Below, piece by piece: positions 1 to 6,825 of a DNA stretch of 17,050 nt. Origin of the DNA: Clostridia bacterium (GTDB lineage: Bacteria; Bacillota_A; Clostridia; Oscillospirales; CAG-272); contig JAFZCF010000063.1 in NCBI GenBank assembly GCA_017552165.1, positions 1 through 17,050 of the forward strand, in the 5' to 3' direction. Position 1 is the stretch's first letter; the number at the start of each line of letters is the position of its first letter. Position numbers and translations under genes: made by a program. Under the pieces are notes generated by a model that saw nothing but the letters and a program-made list of their open reading frames with translations, had not been told where the DNA came from and made no database searches.

Positions 1-633
1 ATTTCGGGCTCATATAAAAAGCGTACCGTGCGTGTGACAGTTCTGTTCACTGATGCACTTAACGAAAAGCACAACAACAAGTCCGTCAATGATTCATTGA
101 AAAAACTCTTGCAGTGCCTTTCAGAGCCGATTGTCATAGAGTCGGTTGGAAAAGATTTCTCATACAAAGACGATTTCGCAACAGGCAAAGAAGCCAACAG
201 TTATGTGTTGTGCATTCATCCGGATTTGCGTGATTTTTCACCGATCTGCTGCGGGCACTGCCGGAGAAATATCCCGTATTATCTGCTTCCTCCTCTGTCG
301 GATGAAGCCGTAAGAGAACTTACTTCGTGGCAAACAAGTTATGCTGCCTATGACCAGTTGTTTTACGCAACAGGAATCGGCGAAATCAGCGCGCACAAAA
401 TGCTTTCCAACATGAGCAGCCGATTGAACCAAAAAGGGCTTTTTGTTTGCCGGTTACTTGAAAAAGAACTGGGGAAACCGGTCTATTATTACCTGTATCG
501 TTTTTACGGAAAACAGCCTTCCCGCTGCCCGATTTGCCGTAGCAACTGGCAGTTGTCGGAAGACAGTTTGTTTGATTATCAATGTGACAAATGCAGAATC
601 GTCGCGGACCGAACCACCTACGCTGAAAAATGA
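1..633 (+). CDS. DUF2310-family zinc-ribbon protein (5' end probably beyond the window)
   Basis: The frame is open from the left edge. A GTG at position 28 could serve as a start, but the preceding codons (ISGSYKKRT) read as coding and no ribosome binding site precedes the GTG, so the gene probably begins upstream. Counting from that GTG there are 201 residues. The C-terminus carries a zinc ribbon with cysteines at about 167, 170, 186 and 189 (CPIC ... CDKC). An extra C-G-H-C lies near residue 75. The middle segment, with WQTSYAAYDQL, GIGEISAHKML and PVYYYLYRF, matches what I recall of the DUF2310 family of zinc-ribbon, possibly nucleic-acid-binding proteins. The biochemical role is unknown. 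Base composition is more AT-rich than most of the window, which would fit separate acquisition. The gene ends in TGA and faces the minus-strand operon across a shared terminator. Confidence 0.72.
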   Translation: MSGSYKKRTVRVTVLFTDALNEKHNNKSVNDSLKKLLQCLSEPIVIESVGKDFSYKDDFATGKEANSYVLCIHPDLRDFSPICCGHCRRNIPYYLLPPLSDEAVRELTSWQTSYAAYDQLFYATGIGEISAHKMLSNMSSRLNQKGLFVCRLLEKELGKPVYYYLYRFYGKQPSRCPICRSNWQLSEDSLFDYQCDKCRIVADRTTYAEK

Positions 634-732
634 TTTTGAAAAAGCGTTTTTAACGAAAATGCCGTTTGTGCTTTTACTCGGGTGACGACCGGCAAAACGT
701 GCCGGCGGTTTCGATAACCTTCCGTTTTTAAC

Positions 733-799
733 AAAAAATCCCCATAGCGCAACGCCGGGAAGTTTTGATTTCAGGCGGCTGCACTATGGGGATTTTTTT
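733..799. terminator. Long bidirectional intrinsic terminator between convergent genes
   Basis: The arms at 733-756 and 774-798 pair over about 22 bp. The core TCCCCATAG/CTATGGGGA is perfect, with two mismatches and a bulge nearer the loop. A run of seven T (793-799) follows on the plus strand, and six A (733-738) provide a U-tract on the minus strand. It can therefore end both the gene finishing at 633 and the minus-strand operon finishing at 819. A smaller hairpin, CCGGCA/TGCCGG at 689-705, lies just upstream. Confidence 0.9.
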
Positions 800-818
800 A
801 ATGCGGCGAAGAGAGTTT

Positions 819-2612
819 TTATCTGCCGGCGCTTTCAAGAAGATCGAAAATCTGATTTTTCAGGCTGTTTAGGAGTTCGGTGCTCCCGTCCTCGTATCTG
901 ACGTACTGATTTATATCTGTCGTCAGTTGCTCAACGTATTCAAGGACTTTTTCCCTGCCGAGTTTTCGCTCCGCCATCTTAAAGAGTTGGAAGTCCTCGA
1001 TCCCATCCCGCATCGCCTCAAACCCGAGCGTCGTGACCGGCTTCTTCGTCACGGGATGCCAGTAGATCAGGACTCCGGCGTCGGTCGGCATGGCGTCGCT
1101 CTTCGGAAACTTGAAATCCGTTTCCATATAATCGTCCGCCCATACGTCATAGCAGCAGTTCCAGTGGGTAATGCTCCAGTAAAGGAAGCCGTCCACGTCC
1201 TGCTGATACTGCTGCCAGAACATCAGGCGCTTCGTCGTACCGGGGATCACCGGCATGAAATCGACCACTCTGTTGCCCTCCGCGTTTGGCACGCCGCAGG
1301 TATACCAGAAAAGGGTGTCTCCGCGTTCATACTTGAGCTTAAGAAGCGAATCCTTCAGTTCTCCCTTAAAAACGTTTATTACGGGACAGTACGCCGTTGT
1401 GTAATCGGACATACGCTCAACGACGTTCCTGCCGTCAAGCGTAAGATTGATACCGAAAGCGTCAAGGAATTTCGCCGACGGGAAATACCGTTTTACCCAC
1501 GCGGCGTTGTTAATTATCACCTGAAACTGCTCTTCAACGTGCGGCTCGTCGAATCCGGCGAAATACAGTTTGTTCTCCCAACCGTTTTCGACGGCCGTCT
1601 GATACTCCTTTGCGAGCATCGTCGCATACGCGTTATCGGAAATACTGGCGACGTCGTCTTCGGTTTTTACGTACGGCCTTCTGAGGTTGGCGCCGGTGAA
1701 TCTCGGATTGTTGAGATAATCCTTTACCATATCGAAATCCTCGTTGAGGAGATCGTCAGGAAAGGGCAGATACGTGGCGCACAATCTGTTTTCAAAAAGG
1801 AACCCGGCATATTCGAGCGTAAGCTCCGGATTGGCAAATCCCAGTCCGTGCTGAGTACCCATGGCGGGCGCGCTTTCGGGACCGGTCGGAGTATACGGGT
1901 CCCCGTCCTCTTTGTCGTACCCCAGCCCCACCATTGTCAGGCATTCGGTTTTATCGTCATAGAATATGTCGCGCACTCTCAGCGATACGTCCCCCGAGAG
2001 GAGCTCATCGCCGTTTTTGCTTACCGAAAGCTTCCCTGTGTACGTGCCCGGGACCGTGTCCGCGTCGGTTCTGTAACTTATATAGAGCGTCCTGCATGTG
2101 TCAGCGGCTACGTCAAAGCTTCCTCCCTGGTATTCGTCGTCCATCGGAAGCATGAACACGGGGTACCAGGTGAATATTTCGCTTATGCCGTCCGCTTTGT
2201 CAACCCACAGATACCGAACGACGTTTACGGTGCCGTCAATGACGTGCCCCTGCCCGTCGGAAAGCGGCGTAACGTCGCAGCGCAGACCGTCGACGTCAGC
2301 GTCGGAGGTCAGGAGATACTGAAATCCCTCAATCTCGTTTTTAGCCATCTGGAATTCGATCGACTGCCTGTTTCCCGGGGTGAATGTATCGCGCTTGTAA
2401 AGCGCGGAACCGTAGTCAAACCATCCGGTCACCTTAGCCGGAGCCCCGCCCGTCGCCGTCGTCACCGCCTCGGGCGCCGACGTCGCTTCCGCTGACGTGC
2501 CGACGACGTCCGACGGCCCGCCGCCGTGCGAGCACGCCGTCGACAGCGCCGCGGTAAGTATAAGAATCAGAATTACCGAAACAACAATAATTTTTTTCAT
2601 ATCTTTTTTCAT
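819..2612 (-). CDS. Lipoprotein with GH123/DUF4091-type glycoside hydrolase domain
   Basis: The protein has 597 residues. The N-terminus is a lipoprotein signal: two Lys-rich starts, a hydrophobic segment, then LSTAC with the lipidated Cys at 27, followed by a Ser/Thr/Ala-rich tether to about residue 60. A beta-rich region with KNEIEGFQ (91-98) precedes a barrel-like part carrying FDEP (354-357). This is the position expected for the Asp-Glu pair of GH123 N-acetyl-beta-galactosaminidases. The C-terminal GFEAMRDGIEDF (530-541) is the hallmark of DUF4091, now classed as the GH123 catalytic domain. The enzyme would sit on the outer face of the cytoplasmic membrane. GalNAc specificity is inferred from the family, and many relatives are uncharacterised. 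It is the third gene of the minus-strand operon. Met1 or Met5 may be the start, and neither has a strong ribosome binding site. The gene ends with TAA, 20 nt before the terminator. Confidence 0.85.
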   Translation of the reverse strand: MKKDMKKIIVVSVILILILTAALSTACSHGGGPSDVVGTSAEATSAPEAVTTATGGAPAKVTGWFDYGSALYKRDTFTPGNRQSIEFQMAKNEIEGFQYLLTSDADVDGLRCDVTPLSDGQGHVIDGTVNVVRYLWVDKADGISEIFTWYPVFMLPMDDEYQGGSFDVAADTCRTLYISYRTDADTVPGTYTGKLSVSKNGDELLSGDVSLRVRDIFYDDKTECLTMVGLGYDKEDGDPYTPTGPESAPAMGTQHGLGFANPELTLEYAGFLFENRLCATYLPFPDDLLNEDFDMVKDYLNNPRFTGANLRRPYVKTEDDVASISDNAYATMLAKEYQTAVENGWENKLYFAGFDEPHVEEQFQVIINNAAWVKRYFPSAKFLDAFGINLTLDGRNVVERMSDYTTAYCPVINVFKGELKDSLLKLKYERGDTLFWYTCGVPNAEGNRVVDFMPVIPGTTKRLMFWQQYQQDVDGFLYWSITHWNCCYDVWADDYMETDFKFPKSDAMPTDAGVLIYWHPVTKKPVTTLGFEAMRDGIEDFQLFKMAERKLGREKVLEYVEQLTTDINQYVRYEDGSTELLNSLKNQIFDLLESAGR

Positions 2613-2656
2613 ATCAGGTATGGCCGTCGTTCCGTCGGCACGTCTTTTAATACCGT

Positions 2657-2687
2657 CTCCGCCGCCCCGAAACGGGAGGCAGCGGAG
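2657..2687. repeat. Intercistronic 12-bp hairpin upstream of the GH123-like gene
   Basis: CTCCGCCGCCCC (2657-2668) and GGAGGCAGCGGAG-type sequence (2676-2687) pair over 12 bp with two G-U pairs around a 7-nt loop. In the operon mRNA it lies between the sialidase-like and GH123-like genes and has no U-tract in that direction. It may be an RNA processing or stabilising element, or may simply lower expression of the distal gene. The function is inferred. Confidence 0.45.
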
Positions 2688-2705
2688 ATCTTTTTCATTC
2701 CGGAA

Positions 2706-3791
2706 TCATTTCAGCTCGTCGTGACGCACTCTCGCGATGACTCCTTCGAGTATCACTTCGTAGCCGACAAGGAAATAGTCTCCGCCGTCGAATACGGCGG
2801 GATACTGTACTCCGACGCGCGGATCGAGCATCTTCTGTCTTATAAACGTTTTGCCGTCGTCCTCGCTTATGTCGAGGATGAAGGGATCGCGGTCATCTCC
2901 GCCCGTGTAAGACGAGTTTTCGACTCTTGTGAGATAATGCGGGATGGGATTGAGGACAGCGACGGTGTATTTGCCGGTGCGGAGCATCACCATCGGCGAG
3001 CACGGCGAAGTGAAATGCTTGTTCGGCATGGCGGGAGACCACGTAAGCCCGTCGTCGTCGGAATACGTTTCGTACTGGACTCCGAGATCCGTCCGGCAGA
3101 AAACGCGTATCCGCCCGCTTTCTGTCTGATACGGGAACGGCTCCTGAAGACCCGTCATCGTATACTCCTCGGGAAGACCGTAAACGCGATGCTTTGCCTC
3201 GTGCCACGTTTCGCCCTCGTCATCCGAGTAGAAGAACGCCACCACACCGTACATGGAAAGCCCGTAATAGCACGACGGGTCGAATCTGTGATTTGCGACG
3301 GGGATCAGTATGCGTCCGCTTTTCAGTCTTATTCCGTGCCCGTTTACGAAGCAGAAGCCCTCGTCGGGAGGGGTTATCAGCTTCGGCTCCGACCACGTCA
3401 CGCATTCGTCCGACGAACGCGTGAAATAAAGCATCCCTTTGTGATAGATATTGCTGTTGGATCTCTCCTCCCAGGTGCCGCATCTGTCGTGACGCACGTA
3501 GACCATGCCAACGTCTCCGTTTTTGAGCCGGAAAAGGGTCGGGTCCATGAGGTTTTCGTGGCCGTCGCCGTACATGATCCTTCTCTCGACCCAGGTCATG
3601 CCCTCGTCGTAGGAACGGATACATCCGAAGTCCGCGAGATCGCAGTCGTCGCACATCTCATAGTAGTGCGACCAGACGTAAATGATCGAATTGTCCTTCA
3701 GCCGGAAAAAACTGCCCTCCGAATTGCGCATGTTTTCCGAATGCGTCGGAAGGACGCACACTTCTCTTCCGGCAAGCGATAAAAATCCCAT
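2706..3791 (-). CDS. Cytoplasmic sialidase-like (BNR/Asp-box) beta-propeller protein
   Basis: The protein has 361 residues, no signal peptide and no membrane segment, so it is probably cytosolic. Five Asp-box motifs of the form S-x-D-x-G-x-T-W lie at residues 60-67 (SYDEGMTW), 126-133 (SSDECVTW), 189-196 (SDDEGETW), 244-251 (SDDDGLTW) and 309-316 (SEDDGKTF). They are spaced 55-66 residues apart, as expected for a six-bladed sialidase-fold propeller. The second box has Cys in place of Gly. I cannot confidently place the arginine triad or the Tyr/Glu nucleophile pair of GH33, so the substrate is open. It could act on a sialylated or other imported sugar. A strong ribosome binding site (AGGAAAGGAG) lies about 8 nt before the ATG. 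The gene follows the solute-binding protein gene after 27 nt, so the two are surely cotranscribed. Confidence 0.85.
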   Translation of the reverse strand: MGFLSLAGREVCVLPTHSENMRNSEGSFFRLKDNSIIYVWSHYYEMCDDCDLADFGCIRSYDEGMTWVERRIMYGDGHENLMDPTLFRLKNGDVGMVYVRHDRCGTWEERSNSNIYHKGMLYFTRSSDECVTWSEPKLITPPDEGFCFVNGHGIRLKSGRILIPVANHRFDPSCYYGLSMYGVVAFFYSDDEGETWHEAKHRVYGLPEEYTMTGLQEPFPYQTESGRIRVFCRTDLGVQYETYSDDDGLTWSPAMPNKHFTSPCSPMVMLRTGKYTVAVLNPIPHYLTRVENSSYTGGDDRDPFILDISEDDGKTFIRQKMLDPRVGVQYPAVFDGGDYFLVGYEVILEGVIARVRHDELK

Positions 3792-3818
3792 CAGTATATT
3801 CTCCTTTCCTGAAATACG

Positions 3819-5321
3819 TTAAACCTTTGACATGAATTTTTTGTAGAACTGGTTGCATACCAACTTCATAACGTCTTCGACCTCGGCCCAGCTTGACGAA
3901 TAAGTGTTCGCCTCTCCGTCAACGATTCTGAAAATCGGAAACATAGCGGGCCCGAAGTTCTGAAGGTCTTCGTTAGGCGCAATAAGATAAGTGAATTCGA
4001 AAACCGACCATTCGGTCAGCATCCTGCGCCAGTTTTCCCTTGACCGGTCGTCCTGAATTATCCTCTGCTGAACAAAGTTGTCGTAGAATGCCGGAACGAG
4101 ATATTTCTGCGAACCGTAGGACATTGCCTCGATCATCGCGCCGACGAATTCGGGATCCTTAATATCCGACGGAACGATGAGCGGACCGCCCTGACACATA
4201 TTATAATACCTTTCCTGGCTTTCGTCGTATTTCGGATTCGGCAGGATACCTATATGCATATCGAGTTCCCAGTTCTTGATCTGTCTGAGCTCGGCGCCGG
4301 AAGACACAAACAGCGCGTTTCCTTTAAGGAACGGGTCGTAGCTCCATTCCTTAAGGTATGTGTCGGGACTGTCGCAGAACGTTTTGAGTCTGTCAACGAC
4401 CTTTATCGCCTTGTCGCTTCCGTAATCGAACTCCCATCCGTTGTCGGTTATATACGAACCCCTGAGGCCGGCACCCGAGAAGAAATGCAGCGGCGTACCC
4501 GGCATACCGTCAAACCCGTAACGGTCGTTTATATCCATGATCCCGTCCTGATTCAGATCTTCGTTCAGACCGTCAATCATCCGGAATATCACGTCAAGAG
4601 TCCAGCTTCCGTCGTCGACCAGATCGTAAAGATAATTCTCGTCATAATTCAGGTTGACAAGCATATCTTCGTTGACGTATATCCTCTGAGCGCTGTGGCA
4701 CGGATACGTCAGATCCGACGAGAAAATATAGTTTTTTGATTTCATCTCGAAGGTTTTGTTGAACTGACTGTGATAATAATCAGCGTCAAGGTTGACGTAC
4801 GGAAGAGTCGAGACGTCGTAGAGCATTCCGTCGATTATAAAGTCCGACATCGCGTAGCAGCCTTCGAGGAAATACAGATCATAAATCAAGTCGCCGTCCC
4901 CGGCAAGCTGATACATATAGGCCTTGCCGTCTTTGTATCCCGCCCACGTCCAGTTTTCGTCGCAGGTTATCTTGCAGCCGAACTTTTCCTCTATTTCGAC
5001 GTTGCGCTTATGCGCGTCCGCCTGGAGGCGGTCGCTTTCGTCCGGCTCGTCGACGTCGAAAAAGCACGCCCAGTAAATGTCGATGTTTCCGCCCGTGTAC
5101 GTGGCGATCTTGAACTCTTTGCCTTCGAATTTTTCCTTGTCAGCTAACGGAACGTTGCCGTAATACCCGAGCTGAGTGACTGGCGCAGTCGTGTTGCCCG
5201 GCATCTCCTCGGTTCCGGCGGCCGTGTCGCCGCCCGGCCCTGCGGGGACGCCGGTATTGCACGCCGCTGTGACGAATACCGTCATCAGTGCGGCTAGAAT
5301 AAGCGCGATCGTCTTTTTCAT
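3819..5321 (-). CDS. Extracellular solute-binding lipoprotein (family 1, carbohydrate ABC type)
   Basis: The protein has 500 residues. The signal peptide MKKTIALILAALMTVFVTAAC gives a lipidated Cys at 21, followed by a Gly/Thr-rich tether. The body has the features of a large clostridial sugar-binding protein: a DxNxDGxxDxxDxYGF calcium-loop-like motif (255-270), many Tyr and Trp residues, and a length typical of oligosaccharide binders. It would capture a sugar outside the membrane and pass it to an ABC permease. No permease or ATPase gene lies in this operon, so it may share one encoded elsewhere. The start is well supported by AAGGAG 9 nt upstream. It is the first gene of the operon, downstream of a candidate promoter at 5489-5517 and divergent from the AraC regulator, which is its likely controller. 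Confidence 0.88.
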   Translation of the reverse strand: MKKTIALILAALMTVFVTAACNTGVPAGPGGDTAAGTEEMPGNTTAPVTQLGYYGNVPLADKEKFEGKEFKIATYTGGNIDIYWACFFDVDEPDESDRLQADAHKRNVEIEEKFGCKITCDENWTWAGYKDGKAYMYQLAGDGDLIYDLYFLEGCYAMSDFIIDGMLYDVSTLPYVNLDADYYHSQFNKTFEMKSKNYIFSSDLTYPCHSAQRIYVNEDMLVNLNYDENYLYDLVDDGSWTLDVIFRMIDGLNEDLNQDGIMDINDRYGFDGMPGTPLHFFSGAGLRGSYITDNGWEFDYGSDKAIKVVDRLKTFCDSPDTYLKEWSYDPFLKGNALFVSSGAELRQIKNWELDMHIGILPNPKYDESQERYYNMCQGGPLIVPSDIKDPEFVGAMIEAMSYGSQKYLVPAFYDNFVQQRIIQDDRSRENWRRMLTEWSVFEFTYLIAPNEDLQNFGPAMFPIFRIVDGEANTYSSSWAEVEDVMKLVCNQFYKKFMSKV

Positions 5322-5482
5322 TCTTGAATTTCTCCTTGATTATTTCGCGGCGAGGCCGCGATGATACGAAGCGTGAAGGGGGCGCGTGAGGTATGACGCC
5401 CCGGCGTTTTCGGCTCCTTCCCCGGGGGAAAAGCATCCACCGACGGAAGGTGTTCGCCAGTATGCTGTGACCTTGTCGGTCT
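5322..5482 (-). ncRNA. Structured 5' leader of the solute-binding operon (candidate cis-regulatory RNA)
   Basis: If transcription starts near 5482, the mRNA has a leader of about 160 nt. Several inverted repeats are visible: TCGCGGC/GCCGCGA (5345-5361, 3-nt loop) just upstream of the ribosome binding site, GGGGCG/CGCCCC (5379-5402), TTCCC/GGGAA (5418-5430), and CACC/GGTG (5438-5452) enclosed by GCAT/ATGC (5433-5465). The sequence does not match any riboswitch class whose consensus I can recall. The structure is seen, but a regulatory role is inference. Confidence 0.35.
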
Positions 5483-5488
5483 GCCGAT

Positions 5489-5517
5489 ATTTTAACAAAA
5501 CATAAACGCGTTTACAA
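5489..5517 (-). promoter_or_regulatory. Candidate sigma-A promoter of the solute-binding operon
   Basis: On the minus strand, TTGTAA (5517-5512) and TAAAAT (5494-5489) are separated by 17 bp. This gives 4 of 6 and 5 of 6 matches to the consensus boxes. It is the best promoter-like pair between the two divergent start codons. The moderate -35 box would suit activation by a regulator. Confidence 0.6.
5503..5514. promoter_or_regulatory. Perfect palindrome TAAACGCGTTTA inside the operon promoter
   Basis: This 12-bp perfect palindrome with a central CGCG overlaps the -35 box and spacer of the minus-strand promoter. AT-rich flanks around a central CG are characteristic of LacI-family and CcpA-like operators. 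It may therefore be a repression site, possibly for a regulator encoded outside the window. The identity of the binding protein is inferred only. Confidence 0.5.
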
Positions 5518-5550
5518 GGTATGAAACGGACTTTTTTGCACCGCAAAATG

Positions 5551-5592
5551 TCCGAACAATTCACTTAACTCCGCTCAAATCAATTGTTCCGA
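5551..5592. promoter_or_regulatory. Imperfect inverted repeat, possible AraC-regulator operator
   Basis: TCCGAACAATT (5551-5561) and AATTGTTCCGA (5582-5592) are inverted copies with one mismatch, separated by 20 bp. The half-sites lie about two helical turns upstream of the regulator's own -35 box and upstream of the divergent promoter. That position is suitable for autoregulation or activation. Binding by the AraC protein is inferred. Confidence 0.4.
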
Positions 5593-5612
5593 CGGAGAAA
5601 AGCGTAATTTAA

Positions 5613-5641
5613 TTGACAAAAAGCCGCGAGAATTGTATAAT
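5613..5641 (+). promoter_or_regulatory. Perfect consensus sigma-A promoter of the AraC gene
   Basis: TTGACA (5613-5618), a 17-bp spacer, and TATAAT (5636-5641) match the consensus exactly. Transcription should start near 5648, only about 15 nt before the ATG at 5663. This promoter overlaps a possible upstream TTG start at 5633 and rules it out. Confidence 0.9.
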
Positions 5642-5662
5642 AGACGCGGGAGGTATGACCAA

Positions 5663-6571
5663 ATGGTTGAACACAACATCCAGATCGAAAACGTTTTTCT
5701 GAGAATATTCGACAACGCTGCGGAGATAGACGTATCGCCTGCCGACGTGCATTTCGTCTGCCGCAGAAAGCTCAACACTCTAAAGGTGCTTCACACTCAC
5801 CCGTATTACGAATTTTTTGTATGCGTTAAGCGCCCGACTGTGATAGGTTTCGGAAGTTTTTCGCAGGAGATCAGGCCCGACGACATTATCATAGTTCCTC
5901 CCGGCGTAGAACACGTACTTATCTCTGAAAACGACTGCGCCGACCCGCCGTCGTTGCACGTCGCGATATCAAGAAAACAGGGCGGAAGCAAAGACCTTTT
6001 TTCCGAGATTTATTCTTTTATGGCGCAGAACAGCCCGATCCTCATTTCCGACCGGCCGGCCGAAGCCGACCGCCTTTCCCGTCTGATACACGAATCGAAA
6101 AAAGACGAAAACGACTATCTTGCCGTGTCCGCCGCCGAGCTTATTATCTCGCTTACGCGTCTGCCATCGAGGATACTTTCAGAAAGCGTCGGCTGTTCCG
6201 GCAGGGTCATCAAGGAAAAAGCGCTAGATATGGAGACCAGCAGCGCGCTTGAAAACCTCGTGGCGTCGAAGTTCATGACTGACATAACGTCGTCGGAGGC
6301 GGCCGCGATGATGCATCTTTCGGTCAGACAGTTCGACAGGATAATGAAGAAACATTACGGTCAGTCGTTCAGACAGACCGTAACGCTGAGACGGCTGATG
6401 GTCGCCGTAGAGCTTTTCAAAACCACCGATCTGTCTATCGAAGACATATCAAATGAAGTCGGTTTTTCTTCGCGCGCCGGATTTTCAAAAGCTTTTGAAC
6501 TCCAGTACGGCATGACCCCGTCAAAATACCGCAGGATATACTGCGGCAAGAAAAGAAGCGCCAAAAAATAA
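5663..6571 (+). CDS. AraC-family transcriptional regulator with cupin sensor domain
   Basis: The protein has 302 residues from the ATG at 5663, which is preceded by GGGAGG (5648-5653). An in-frame TTG at 5633 would put the -10 box inside the coding region, so it is rejected. Residues 35-90 form a cupin-type AraC ligand-binding fold with HTHPYYEFFV (44-53) and RPDDIIIVPPGVEH (71-84). Residues 201-295 are the double helix-turn-helix domain, ending in the family signature (IEDISNEVGFSSRAGFSKAF, then YGMTPSKYRR). It binds DNA in the cytoplasm and probably senses a sugar. The divergent solute-binding, sialidase-like and GH123-like operon is its likely target, and the inverted repeat at 5551-5592 is a candidate site. 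The gene ends with TAA. Confidence 0.92.
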   Translation: MVEHNIQIENVFLRIFDNAAEIDVSPADVHFVCRRKLNTLKVLHTHPYYEFFVCVKRPTVIGFGSFSQEIRPDDIIIVPPGVEHVLISENDCADPPSLHVAISRKQGGSKDLFSEIYSFMAQNSPILISDRPAEADRLSRLIHESKKDENDYLAVSAAELIISLTRLPSRILSESVGCSGRVIKEKALDMETSSALENLVASKFMTDITSSEAAAMMHLSVRQFDRIMKKHYGQSFRQTVTLRRLMVAVELFKTTDLSIEDISNEVGFSSRAGFSKAFELQYGMTPSKYRRIYCGKKRSAKK

Positions 6572-6636
6572 CCTGCGCGATTTTGGGGGTCACAATCTTT
6601 CCCGATTATATCGTCGATTCGCTTATACATACCCGG

Positions 6637-6660
6637 AATCCCCGCGCGTCGGGGATTTTA
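6637..6660 (+). terminator. Probable intrinsic terminator after the AraC gene
   Basis: AATCCCCG (6637-6644) and CGGGGATT (6650-6657) form a perfect 8-bp stem with a 5-nt loop. The following T-run is short (TTTT to 6659), and a second T-run (TTTTTT) comes about ten bases later. It separates the regulator from the trigger factor promoter. Confidence 0.65.
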
Positions 6661-6753
6661 AGTTTGCGTTTTTTCTAAAATATGCCATCGCCGGACAATG
6701 GCGCAGACGCGGAGAAAACAAATGACGAAAGCGGCGAAACGGGCTTTTTCTGC

Positions 6754-6782
6754 TTGACAAACAGCCGTCCCGATGGTATAAT
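6754..6782 (+). promoter_or_regulatory. Perfect consensus extended -10 promoter of the tig-clpPX run
   Basis: TTGACA (6754-6759) and TATAAT (6777-6782) are separated by 17 bp, with TGG directly before the -10 box (extended -10). Transcription should start near 6789, giving a leader of about 37 nt. It contains a small inverted repeat, ACAG-T-CTGT (6796-6804). This looks like a strong housekeeping promoter. I see no CIRCE or CtsR heat-shock operator. Confidence 0.92.
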
Positions 6783-6825
6783 AATTGTTTGATAAACAGT
6801 CTGTCACCCGGAGGGCGATTCTATT

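Noticed and set aside
927..2495. 522-codon plus-strand open frame opposite the GH123-like gene
   Set aside because: It is antisense to a gene with clear family motifs and has no ribosome binding site or recognisable domain. GC-rich third positions create such shadows.
2526..3782. 418-codon plus-strand open frame opposite the sialidase-like gene
   Set aside because: It mirrors the real gene with its five Asp boxes and shows no motif of its own.
5633..5662. TTG start extending the AraC protein by 10 residues
   Set aside because: The extension contains the perfect -10 box and lies upstream of the predicted transcript start.
6572..6825. tRNA, CRISPR or small RNA gene between AraC and tig
   Set aside because: I saw only a terminator, a minor inverted repeat (GCCAT/ATGGC at 6684-6702), and the tig promoter and leader. 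No tRNA cloverleaf or repeat array is present there or elsewhere in the window.
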